Positions 1 to 5,340 of a DNA stretch of 8,875 nucleotides are shown here, one piece after another. The notes beneath the pieces are model-generated. The model was not told the origin of the DNA, made no database searches, and saw only the letters and a list, made by a program, of their open reading frames with translations. Origin of the DNA: JACVRW01 sp035705985 (GTDB taxonomy: Bacteria > Actinomycetota > Thermoleophilia > Solirubrobacterales > Thermoleophilaceae); assembly GCA_035705985.1 (NCBI GenBank), contig DASSVP010000080.1, positions 1 through 8,875 on the forward strand, written 5' to 3'. A program made the translations under genes and the position numbers. Position 1 is the first letter of the stretch. Every line of letters starts with the position of its first letter.

Positions 1-1
1 G

Positions 2-469
2 CCCACGGGGATTTCCCGAGTTGCAATCGTCGTGGCCGGAGCGGCCCTCCTGGCGGGCGCGCTGATGCTGCTGACGGAGGTCACGACGGTCATTTCGGTC
101 GAGCTGGACCCCACCCGTTGCGAGGTGATCTACGACTCGAGCCCCACGCTGGCGGACGACTGCTCGCAGAAGGGATTCGAGCGCCATTCGGTGGCGCTGC
201 TCCTGCTCGGGCTGCTGACCTTCGTGATGGGCGCCGGGGCGGCCTTCGGCAGGTCGCGGCCCGCGGCGGTGGCGCTGATCGGAATCGGGGCGATCGTGCT
301 GCTGCTCGCGCTCGTGCGCGACCTTCCGGCCACCGACGACACCGGTCTGATCGGGCGCCAGTACGCCCAGGCCAGCGCTCATGCGGGCGCGGGCCTGTGG
401 TTCGAGCTGATCGGTGGGCTGCTGGCGGTAGTCGCGGGGCTGGTCCGGGTTATACGTCCCGAGGACTGA
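2..469 (+). CDS. Four-helix membrane protein, unknown function (5' end cut by window)
   Basis: The frame is open to the left edge, so the true start is probably outside the window; a GTG at 32 is the first start visible inside it. Counting from that GTG (145 aa), four hydrophobic segments can be seen, at roughly residues 1-23, 53-73, 77-96 and 120-139. The second and third are joined by a short basic turn (GRSRP). Between helices 1 and 2 lies a loop of about 29 residues containing two cysteines (C30, C44), which could form a disulphide if it faces outward. I recognise no family. The stop TGA shares its last base with the ATG of the next gene (TGATG), so the two are probably co-transcribed and translationally coupled. 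A partner role in the cell envelope for the secreted glycosidase is inference only. Confidence 0.75.
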   Translation, partial: PTGISRVAIVVAGAALLAGALMLLTEVTTVISVELDPTRCEVIYDSSPTLADDCSQKGFERHSVALLLLGLLTFVMGAGAAFGRSRPAAVALIGIGAIVLLLALVRDLPATDDTGLIGRQYAQASAHAGAGLWFELIGGLLAVVAGLVRVIRPED

Positions 470-1497
470 TGCGCAAGGCGATCGCCATCTCATGCGCGCT
501 GCTTGTCGCGGCGCTCCCCGCGGGCGCGGCTGCCCTGGATGGGCCCGCGGTGACCGTGGGGATCGCCGAGCCGAGCCCGGACCTCTTCGAGGACCCCCGC
601 TTCCTCGACACCGGCATACGGCACGCACGGGTCCTCGTCCCGTATGACGTGGTCCGGGCCGGTGGCTGGCCGCTCGCCGTGGCCGACCTCTGGCTCGCGC
701 GCGCCCGGCGCGACGGGGTGGAGCCGCTCGTCTCGTTCGGTCACGCCATGAGCGAGAGGCACCGAATGCGATTGCCGTCCGTGCGCGAGTACGCCGCCCG
801 GGTGCGCGAGTTCCGCGCCCGCTATCCGTGGGTGCGCGAGTTCTCGACCTGGAACGAGGCGAACCTCGGCAGCACCCAGCCCACCGGCCGGCATCCGCGC
901 CGCACCGCGGTCTTCTACCGGGCGCTCAAGAAGCAGTGCCGCGGCTGCACGGTCGTCGCCGTGGAGCTCCTGCTCACGAGCAACTGGCGGATGTGGCGTT
1001 GGGTTCGCGCGTTCCGCGCGCGCGCCGGACGCGGCCGGCTCATCTTCGGGCTCCACAACTACCCGGACGTGACGCGCCTCCGAACCCGCGCCACGCGGCT
1101 GTTCGTCAGGCGCGTGCGGAACGCGGACATCTGGATCACGGAGACCGGCGGCATCGTGCGCCACCGGCGCTTCAAGTACAACGAGCGCCGCGCCGCCCGG
1201 GCGGTGCGCCACGCGTTCAGGCTTACGTCGTCGCTCCGGCGTATCGAGCGGCTCTACCTCTACAACTGGCGCGACGATGGCAACCCGCGCTGGGACTCCG
1301 GCCTGATCGCGCGCGACGGAACGGAGCGGCGCGCTTACTGGGAGCTGCTCGGCGGGCTGACGCTCGATCGCTTCCGGCCGCCGACGCTGAGCCCCGGCCC
1401 GGTGGTTGGGCCGGTCACGGGGTCGCCGGTCATCACCCCCGGCCCGCCGCCCGAGCCGGAGCCGTTGCCCGAGCCGCCCGGCCCGGACGGCGGCTAG
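469..1497 (+). CDS. Secreted clan GH-A-like glycoside hydrolase
   Basis: The product is 342 aa. The start is the ATG at 469, with GAGG at 461-464; it opens a clear signal peptide (MRK, then about 18 hydrophobic residues ending near AGAAA). The frame stays open further upstream, but that part is only the shadow of the preceding gene. The body looks like a TIM-barrel retaining glycosidase of clan GH-A. STWNEAN carries the likely acid/base E130 preceded by N129. H196-N197-Y198 sit where strand 6 would be. WITETGG carries the likely nucleophile E225. YNWRDDG near residue 265 fits strand 8. The 95-residue spacing of the glutamates fits the clan. The last 39 residues are Pro/Gly/Glu-rich and probably disordered, perhaps a wall-spanning tail. 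The substrate cannot be read from the sequence. The gene is coupled to the upstream membrane protein and converges on the zinc-ribbon gene with a 4-base overlap. Confidence 0.82.
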   Translation: MRKAIAISCALLVAALPAGAAALDGPAVTVGIAEPSPDLFEDPRFLDTGIRHARVLVPYDVVRAGGWPLAVADLWLARARRDGVEPLVSFGHAMSERHRMRLPSVREYAARVREFRARYPWVREFSTWNEANLGSTQPTGRHPRRTAVFYRALKKQCRGCTVVAVELLLTSNWRMWRWVRAFRARAGRGRLIFGLHNYPDVTRLRTRATRLFVRRVRNADIWITETGGIVRHRRFKYNERRAARAVRHAFRLTSSLRRIERLYLYNWRDDGNPRWDSGLIARDGTERRAYWELLGGLTLDRFRPPTLSPGPVVGPVTGSPVITPGPPPEPEPLPEPPGPDGG

Positions 1498-1745
1498 CGC
1501 CCGCGGCGCTTCCGGTCCTCGCGGAAGCCCTCCTGGCGCCTGGCCTCCCGCTCCCGGCGTCGCGCGTTCGACTCGGCCGCGGCCTTGCCGTGGAGCCCGA
1601 CGGGCAGGCGCGGCTCGCCGATCGGCGAGAACCTGCGCTCGACCTCGGCCGAGCCGCACTCAGGGCAGGGCGCCGTCTCGCCGGCGCGCACCAGCTCCTC
1701 GAACCGCGCGCCGCAGGATCCGCACGCGAACTCGTAGATGGGCAT
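1494..1745 (-). CDS. FmdB-family zinc-ribbon protein
   Basis: This 83-aa protein opens with MPIYEFACGSCGARFEEL, the hallmark start of the FmdB/CxxC_CxxC_SSSS regulatory family. Four cysteines (C8, C11, C27, C30) in two CxxC pairs should bind one zinc. The C-terminal 30 residues are very rich in Arg, Glu and Lys and are likely a charged helical or disordered tail. Family members have been called regulators because of FmdB of Methylophilus, but their biochemical role is not established. It lies only 9 bases after the rpsG stop on the same strand, so it is probably the last gene of an rpsL-rpsG operon. That context hints at a translation- or ribosome-linked role (inference). Its stop overlaps the glycosidase stop in CTAG, leaving no room for a dedicated terminator. 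Confidence 0.88.
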   Translation of the reverse strand: MPIYEFACGSCGARFEELVRAGETAPCPECGSAEVERRFSPIGEPRLPVGLHGKAAAESNARRREREARRQEGFREDRKRRGR

Positions 1746-1754
1746 CGGGACCGC

Positions 1755-2225
1755 CTACCAGCGGTAGTGGGCGAACGCCTTGTTGGCCTGCGCCATGCGG
1801 AAGATGTCGTCCTTCCGCTTGTACGCGCCGCCCTGCTGCGACTGGGCGTCGCCGAGCTCGCCGGCCAGGCGCTCCGCCATCGACTTCTCGCGGCGGGCCC
1901 GGGCGAACTCGATGAGCCAGCGGATCGCCAGCGTGCGGGCGCGGCGCTGCGGCACCTCCACTGGCACCTGGTAGGTCGCGCCGCCGACTCGGCGGGAGCG
2001 GACCTCGAGCACCGGGGTGAGCTGCTTGATCGATTCCTCGAGCGCGGGCACCGCGTCCTGACTGGTGCGCTTGGCGAGGATGTCGAGGGCGTCGTAGACG
2101 ATCTTCTCGGCGGTGGACTTCTTGCCGTCCACCATCACCTTGTTGATCAGCTGCTGGACGAGCTTGGACCCGTACATCGGATCCGGCTCGACCGGGCGCT
2201 GTCCTGGAGAGTTGCGGCGCGGCAT
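1755..2225 (-). CDS. rpsG: 30S ribosomal protein S7
   Basis: S7 is the primary assembly protein of the 30S head. It binds the 3' major domain of 16S rRNA and lines the E site. The 156-aa length equals the usual bacterial length. The start MPRRNSPGQRPVEPDP is typical of the family, as are the internal stretches LINKVMVDGKKSTAE, RVGGATYQVPVEV and RRARTLAIRWL. The end AHYRW is also family-like. The ATG at 2225 was chosen because it matches the family N-terminus; a longer open frame upstream is only the shadow of rpsL. It starts 2 bases after the rpsL stop, with a weak GAAGG upstream, so translation is probably coupled. E. coli S7 represses its own operon by binding the rpsL-rpsG junction. The 2-base junction here leaves little spacer for the same structure. 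Confidence 0.98.
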   Translation of the reverse strand: MPRRNSPGQRPVEPDPMYGSKLVQQLINKVMVDGKKSTAEKIVYDALDILAKRTSQDAVPALEESIKQLTPVLEVRSRRVGGATYQVPVEVPQRRARTLAIRWLIEFARARREKSMAERLAGELGDAQSQQGGAYKRKDDIFRMAQANKAFAHYRW

Positions 2226-2227
2226 CG

Positions 2228-2623
2228 CTACTTGGCCTTCGCGCCGTACTGGGAGCGGGCCTTCTTGCGGTCGGACACGCCGACCGCGTCGAGCGTCCCG
2301 CGCACGACCTTGTAGCGCACGCCCGGGAGGTCCTTGACGCGGCCGCCGCGGACGAGCACCACGGAGTGCTCCTGCAGGTTGTGCCCCTCGCCCGGGATGT
2401 AGGAGGTGACCTCCATGCCGTTCGTCAGCCGGACGCGGGCCACCTTGCGGAGCGCGGAGTTCGGCTTCTTCGGCGTGGTGGTGTACACGCGGGTGCACAC
2501 GCCCCGCCGCTGCGGGGCGGCGATGCGCTTCTTGCGACCCTGGCCGGACTTCAGACCGGGGGTCGACACCTTCTTCTTGGGCTTCGTGCGGCCCTTGCGG
2601 ACGAGCTGGTTGATGCTGGGCAT
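2228..2623 (-). CDS. rpsL: 30S ribosomal protein S12
   Basis: S12 sits at the decoding centre and controls accuracy of tRNA selection. The 131-aa product has the invariant RGVCTRVYTTTPKKPNSALR, GEGHNLQEHSVVLVRGGR and VKDLPGVRY blocks and ends KARSQYGAKAK. K52 and K97 correspond to E. coli K43 and K88 (numbered with Met), the classic streptomycin-resistance positions; both are lysine, so the allele looks wild type. D98 is the aspartate that RimO methylthiolates in other bacteria. The N-terminal extension before RGVCTRV is about 9 residues longer than in E. coli and Mycobacterium, through a Gly/Lys/Arg-rich loop. No Shine-Dalgarno sequence is visible before the ATG. It is the first gene of the rpsL-rpsG-FmdB operon and is divergent from the hydrolase, with 43 bp between starts. 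Confidence 0.98.
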   Translation of the reverse strand: MPSINQLVRKGRTKPKKKVSTPGLKSGQGRKKRIAAPQRRGVCTRVYTTTPKKPNSALRKVARVRLTNGMEVTSYIPGEGHNLQEHSVVLVRGGRVKDLPGVRYKVVRGTLDAVGVSDRKKARSQYGAKAK

Positions 2624-2633
2624 GCGGCGCGTG

Positions 2634-2639
2634 ATGGTA
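2634..2639 (-). promoter_or_regulatory. Possible -10 element for rpsL (TACCAT)
   Basis: Read on the minus strand, TACCAT fits the TAnnnT core of a bacterial -10 box and lies 10 bases before the rpsL ATG. If used, it would give a leader of only about 3-4 bases, in keeping with the lack of a Shine-Dalgarno sequence. No good -35 is present (GAATCT-like sequence at the right distance). The rpsL promoter could instead lie inside the divergent hydrolase gene. Weak evidence. Confidence 0.25.
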
Positions 2640-2654
2640 GCAGCGCCAAAGCCA

Positions 2655-2660
2655 TAGATT
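2655..2660 (+). promoter_or_regulatory. Candidate -10 box for a leaderless hydrolase transcript (TAGATT)
   Basis: TAGATT fits TAnnnT and ends 6 bases before the ATG at 2667, so transcription would start at or next to the A of the start codon. This is the usual geometry of leaderless genes in Actinobacteria. No Shine-Dalgarno sequence lies between the box and the start. The -35 region (TGATGG near 2632) is poor. The call rests on spacing and the missing ribosome binding site. Confidence 0.42.
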
Positions 2661-2666
2661 CCCGGC

Positions 2667-3494
2667 ATGGCCGCCCTCGACCACCACCGCGGAGGGTCCG
2701 GAGAGCCGCTCGTGCTGGTCCACGGAATCGGGCACACGTGGCGTGGCTGGCGCCCGATGCTCCCCCGGCTCGAGCAGCGCTTCGACGTTCTCGCGGTGGA
2801 CCTGCCCGGGTTCGGCCACTCGGCGGCTCTCCCCTCGAGCATCCCGCCGACCCCCGAGGCGCTCGCCGATGCCGTCGAGGACGAGATGGGGCGCGCCGGC
2901 TTCGACACGGCCCATTTCGCGGGAAACTCGCTGGGCGGCTGGATCTCGCTGGAGCTGGCCCGCCGAGGTCGCGCCCGCACCGTCACCGCGATCTCGCCCG
3001 CCGGGCTGCAACACGCGCGCGAGAAGCGATGGGGCGCGAACGTCCTCCGCGGGCTTCGCTGGGCGGCGCAGAACCTGCCGACGCCGGACGCACTGCTACG
3101 CAACCCGCTCACGCGCTCGCTGCTCGCCGGCCCCACCTCCGGGCGCCCGTGGAACTACGACCCGGACCAGCTCACGGAGGAGAGCGAGCTGCTCGCGAGC
3201 TGCACCGGCTTCGAGGCCACGCTGCCCCACACCTTCGACGGGCAGCCGCGCGGGCTGACGGAGCTGGAGGTGCCGGTGCTCGTGCTGTGGGGCACGCTCG
3301 ACCTGGTCCTCCTACCGCGCCAGGGCCGCCGCTTCGAGCGGCTGATCCCCGGCGCGGAGCTCCGCTACATCACGGGCATCGGCCACACGCCGATGTCGGA
3401 CGCGCCCGACCTGCTGGCCGAGGCGATCGAGGACTTCGCCCTCGACCGCCCCGGCGCGCAGAAGCCTCAGGCGGCCGCGGCCCCGGGGCGGTAG
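2667..3494 (+). CDS. Alpha/beta-fold hydrolase
   Basis: This 275-aa protein has the full alpha/beta hydrolase plan. The oxyanion-hole turn is VHGIG (H19-G20). DLPGFGHS follows strand 4. The nucleophile elbow is GNSLGG (S88). The probable acid is D212 in WGTLD, and the catalytic base is H240 in GIGHTP. Residues about 112-190 form the variable cap. There is no signal peptide, so it is probably cytosolic. The relatives are esterases, haloperoxidase-like and C-C hydrolases, and the substrate cannot be deduced. The last 15 or so residues (Ala/Gln/Pro/Gly) are low complexity and probably arose by running into the convergent gene. The two reading frames overlap tail-to-tail by 28 bases. Start chosen: the ATG at 2667, which leads straight into the first strand and sits just after a good -10 candidate. 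Confidence 0.92.
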   Translation: MAALDHHRGGSGEPLVLVHGIGHTWRGWRPMLPRLEQRFDVLAVDLPGFGHSAALPSSIPPTPEALADAVEDEMGRAGFDTAHFAGNSLGGWISLELARRGRARTVTAISPAGLQHAREKRWGANVLRGLRWAAQNLPTPDALLRNPLTRSLLAGPTSGRPWNYDPDQLTEESELLASCTGFEATLPHTFDGQPRGLTELEVPVLVLWGTLDLVLLPRQGRRFERLIPGAELRYITGIGHTPMSDAPDLLAEAIEDFALDRPGAQKPQAAAAPGR

Positions 3495-4024
3495 GCCCCG
3501 TAGACCACGCCGTTGGGGTAGGACTCGGTACGGGCGAGCGAGAACCCCTTCGGCTCGGCTCCATCGGGGAAGAGCCGCGGCCCGGACCCGCGCGTGAGCG
3601 GGAAGACGAACAGGTGCAGCTCATCGACGAGGCCGTCCTCGAGCATGGCCCGGACGAGAGTGCCGCTGCCGCTCACGTAGAGGTCGCCCTCGACCTCCTC
3701 CTTGAGGCGGCGGATGGCCTCCGGGTCGTACGGCCCCACGATCTCCGAGTTCCTCCAGGTGGCGGTATCGAGCGTGCCCGAGACGACGTACTTGGTGGTG
3801 TCGTTGAAGAACGGCGCGCCCGGATCGTCCTCCGCAGTCCGCGCCGACCAGGCGGGCTCGAACATCTCGTAGGTCACGCGCCCGAGCAGGATCCCCTCGG
3901 ATCGCTCGGTGACAGCGCCAATTGCCTCGCCCATGTTGGGATCGAAGCCGTAGTCGAACGTCCACGTCGGCGCGTCGATGACGCCGTCGAGGCTCATGAA
4001 CTCATGTACGTGAATTTCGCCCAT
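3467..4024 (-). CDS. RibD C-terminal/dihydrofolate-reductase-fold protein
   Basis: The 185-aa product begins MGEIHVHEFMSLDGVIDAP, the standard opening of the actinobacterial RibD_C (DHFR-like) family. It continues with GILLGRVTYEMF (about 44-55), KYVVSGTL, and GDLYVSGSGTLVRAML (about 113-128), a glycine-containing stretch that in the family binds the NADPH phosphates. DELHLFVFPLTRGSG (134-148) also fits. These stand-alone proteins are presumed NAD(P)H-dependent reductases. True riboflavin or folate roles are usually unproven, and the deaminase half of RibD is absent. The ATG at 4024 matches family starts. An in-frame GTG at 4075 has a GGAG six bases upstream, but the extra 17 codons have poor codon use (tgt, aga, act). 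The gene overlaps the hydrolase 3' end by 28 bases. The strong inverted repeats upstream could belong to its leader. Confidence 0.9.
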   Translation of the reverse strand: MGEIHVHEFMSLDGVIDAPTWTFDYGFDPNMGEAIGAVTERSEGILLGRVTYEMFEPAWSARTAEDDPGAPFFNDTTKYVVSGTLDTATWRNSEIVGPYDPEAIRRLKEEVEGDLYVSGSGTLVRAMLEDGLVDELHLFVFPLTRGSGPRLFPDGAEPKGFSLARTESYPNGVVYGAYRPGAAAA

Positions 4025-4080
4025 GCAAGTACGTCGAACGAGATGGCCCGGTCTCGACACGACCGTGTCACACACCCGCC

Positions 4081-4137
4081 ACTCCGGTGCGCCCGGGCGT
4101 AAGGCTCGCCGCGCGCGCCGGCCCCGCGCACCGGGGT
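4081..4137 (-). repeat. Inverted repeat A: 12-base arms, covers a candidate Shine-Dalgarno
   Basis: Bases 4081-4092 (ACTCCGGTGCGC) pair with 4126-4137 (GCGCACCGGGGT), matching at 11 of 12 positions around a 33-base loop. An inner GGGC/GCCC pairing (4095-4098 with 4121-4124) is possible. On the minus strand the 3' arm contains GGAG (4085-4082), six bases before an in-frame GTG at 4075 of the reductase gene. A stem here would bury that ribosome binding site. The function is inference. Confidence 0.5.
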
Positions 4138-4182
4138 GGGGCGTTTTCCATTTCCATTTCGCAATGAAAAGCGCCCAACCCC
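4133..4182. repeat. Inverted repeat B: long imperfect hairpin overlapping repeat A
   Basis: Arms 4133-4152 and 4163-4182 can form about 18 base pairs with one mismatch (4138/4177) and two single-base bulges (4149, 4171), closing a 10-base loop at 4153-4162. The inner part, TTTTC with GAAAA, is AT-rich and not explained by the GC bias. Its outer five bases (4133-4137) are the same bases that repeat A needs, so the two stems exclude each other. No U-tract follows on either strand, so a classical terminator is not supported. A transcription-factor operator or a structured leader is possible. Confidence 0.55.
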
Positions 4183-4313
4183 CTCACGGGCGGGCCGTCG
4201 TGGCCGGCGGCCATCCCGGCCCTGCCGCATGGCGGCCGGGGCGGCCGCCGCAGGTGCGGGAGCGATTCTTGGCGGCCCCGCCGTCGACGGCGCGGCGGCT
4301 GAGTGCGGGGCGC

Positions 4314-5180
4314 CTAGGCCGTTGCGCGGGCTGCGCGCAGCGGCGCCGGCGTCAGGGCGGCGGCCACGATCACGAGCACGAAGGCGAAGCTCTGGATCAC
4401 GATGCCCAGCGGGTCGTTCGGCATCGGGTCGCCGAAGACGAGGATCCCGCCGCTGATCGCCGTGACGTTCGCCGCGGCGCTCGTGAGGGTGATGACCGGC
4501 ACGGCCTCGCCCTTCTGGAGCCCGCGCGCCGACGCGTAGAACGCGATCACCGACGCCGCGACGCAGGTGTAGAGCCAGGGCGACATCAGCACGCCGGCGA
4601 GCACGCCGCTCTCGCCCAGCCCGGTCGTGAGCGCCTTGATCGCCACGTCGGACACGCCGAACAGCAGTCCGGCCGCGGTGCCGAGCATCACGCCGTGGTG
4701 CTCATGCGAGTCGAGCTTCTTCGAGAGGACGAGGAAGACGCCGAGCGCGAGCAGCGCGGACTCGAAGGCGATCATGCCCGCCGTCGAGTAGCTCGCGTGC
4801 CCGCCGCTGTGCGGCAGCGTCACGGCCAGCAGCACGAGGCCGAGCGCGGTGAGGCCGACGCCCGCCCACTGGCGCGTGCCGACCGAGTAGCCGAACCAGC
4901 GCTCGGCGAGCACCGTGAGGAAGACGAGCCCGCCGGCGATGACGGCCTGGACGATGGACAGCGGCGCGAGCGCCAGGGCGACGACGTGGAAGACCCACGC
5001 GACCAGGGCGACGAGCATGCCGACCGCGAACCACTTCGAGCGGAACAGGCCGACGGCGCTGGCCACCGGGTGCTTGAGGCTTACGTCAGGAGCTGCGCAC
5101 GCTCCGCGATGCTTCAGCAGGAAGCCGACGTTCGTCGCGAAGGCGCAAAAGAGCGCAAGAAGAATTCCTAGTTCAAGCAA
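4314..5180 (-). CDS. DMT-superfamily transporter, NIPA/EamA-like
   Basis: This 288-aa integral membrane protein has about nine hydrophobic helices, near residues 1-22, 51-72, 76-95, 106-122, 134-153, 166-186, 194-215, 227-249 and 260-280. The DMT pattern is visible: SIVQAVIAGGLVFLTVLAER in helix 3, with conserved Glu-Arg at its end, then a tryptophan-led helix 4 (RQWAGVGLTALGLVLL). The second half has EAVPVITLTSAAANV and GGILVFGDP, matching the repeat in EamA and NIPA-type proteins. NIPA members carry Mg2+, but the substrate here is not determinable. The start is a TTG at 5180, the only start codon before an upstream stop that keeps helix 1. It has no Shine-Dalgarno sequence. The gene is divergent from the HAD gene across a low-GC spacer. 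Confidence 0.87.
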   Translation of the reverse strand: MLELGILLALFCAFATNVGFLLKHRGACAAPDVSLKHPVASAVGLFRSKWFAVGMLVALVAWVFHVVALALAPLSIVQAVIAGGLVFLTVLAERWFGYSVGTRQWAGVGLTALGLVLLAVTLPHSGGHASYSTAGMIAFESALLALGVFLVLSKKLDSHEHHGVMLGTAAGLLFGVSDVAIKALTTGLGESGVLAGVLMSPWLYTCVAASVIAFYASARGLQKGEAVPVITLTSAAANVTAISGGILVFGDPMPNDPLGIVIQSFAFVLVIVAAALTPAPLRAARATA

Positions 5181-5340
5181 AGAAAGAAAAGAGGGTCTGG
5201 AACAGGAGACCGCGAAAGCGATCTCCCCCTACCGCTACTTCGAGCTATCGGTTGCCACGCCTGCCGGCTTGATCGACCTTTTGGCCAAAGCCGACGAGTT
5301 CGTCAACCTATTGCTTCCTCCGTAACCCGTTACCGAAACC
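5181..5340. other. Lower-GC divergent spacer with a protein-like open frame
   Basis: This 160-bp gap separates the divergent transporter and HAD starts and must hold their promoters. By eye it is about 55% GC, well below its surroundings. A minus-strand TTGACG (5306-5301) resembles a -35 box for the transporter, but the -10 (CAAAAG) is weak. The + frame from 5191 to the TAA at 5323-5325 reads as a plausible amphipathic peptide (SPYRYFELSVATPAGLIDLL) without a good start codon. The next in-frame codons after that stop lead to the HAD TTG start at 5341. Confidence 0.5.
5322..5333. repeat. Short inverted repeat GTAAC-CC-GTTAC before the HAD gene
   Basis: Two perfect 5-base arms flank a CC, ending 7 bases before the TTG start at 5341. 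In this position it could be an operator half-site pair overlapping the promoter. It is short enough to be chance. It also contains the TAA that ends the upstream open frame. Confidence 0.3.

Larger units (their letters stand above)
4025..4313. other. 289-bp intergenic region between transporter and reductase
   Basis: I see no convincing gene here. The region lies downstream of the transporter and upstream of the reductase, both leftward. It carries two strong overlapping inverted repeats (4081-4137 and 4133-4182, listed separately). A third, GC-only repeat of 11-bp arms with one mismatch lies at 4204-4214/4229-4239, and a 14-bp perfect palindrome (CGCCGTCGACGGCG) lies at 4279-4292. The stretch 4144-4170 is locally AT-rich within a GC-rich background. 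Confidence 0.6.

Noticed and set aside
490..1659. A 389-codon minus-strand frame across the glycosidase
   Set aside because: The + strand gene has a signal peptide, catalytic motifs and a ribosome binding site; the antisense frame is low-complexity Arg/Ala/Pro/Glu.
828..2315. A 495-codon + frame spanning the glycosidase, FmdB gene, rpsG and part of rpsL
   Set aside because: It crosses four well-supported genes in the wrong frame or strand and has an Ala/Arg-rich composition typical of GC-rich shadow frames.
2226..3014. N-terminal extension of rpsG, or of rpsL beyond 2623 (open frames continue upstream)
   Set aside because: The family N-termini (MPRRNS for S7, MPSINQLVRKG for S12) fix the starts at 2225 and 2623; upstream parts are shadows of neighbouring genes.
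2366..4102. A 578-codon + frame through rpsL, the hydrolase and the reductase
   Set aside because: It runs through conserved ribosomal protein sequence on the opposite strand and shows no recognisable domain.
4204..4292. GC-only inverted repeats (4204-4239) and the 14-bp palindrome at 4279-4292 as a transporter terminator
   Set aside because: Arms of only G and C with a mismatch and no U-tract are expected by chance in this composition; I note them but do not call a terminator.
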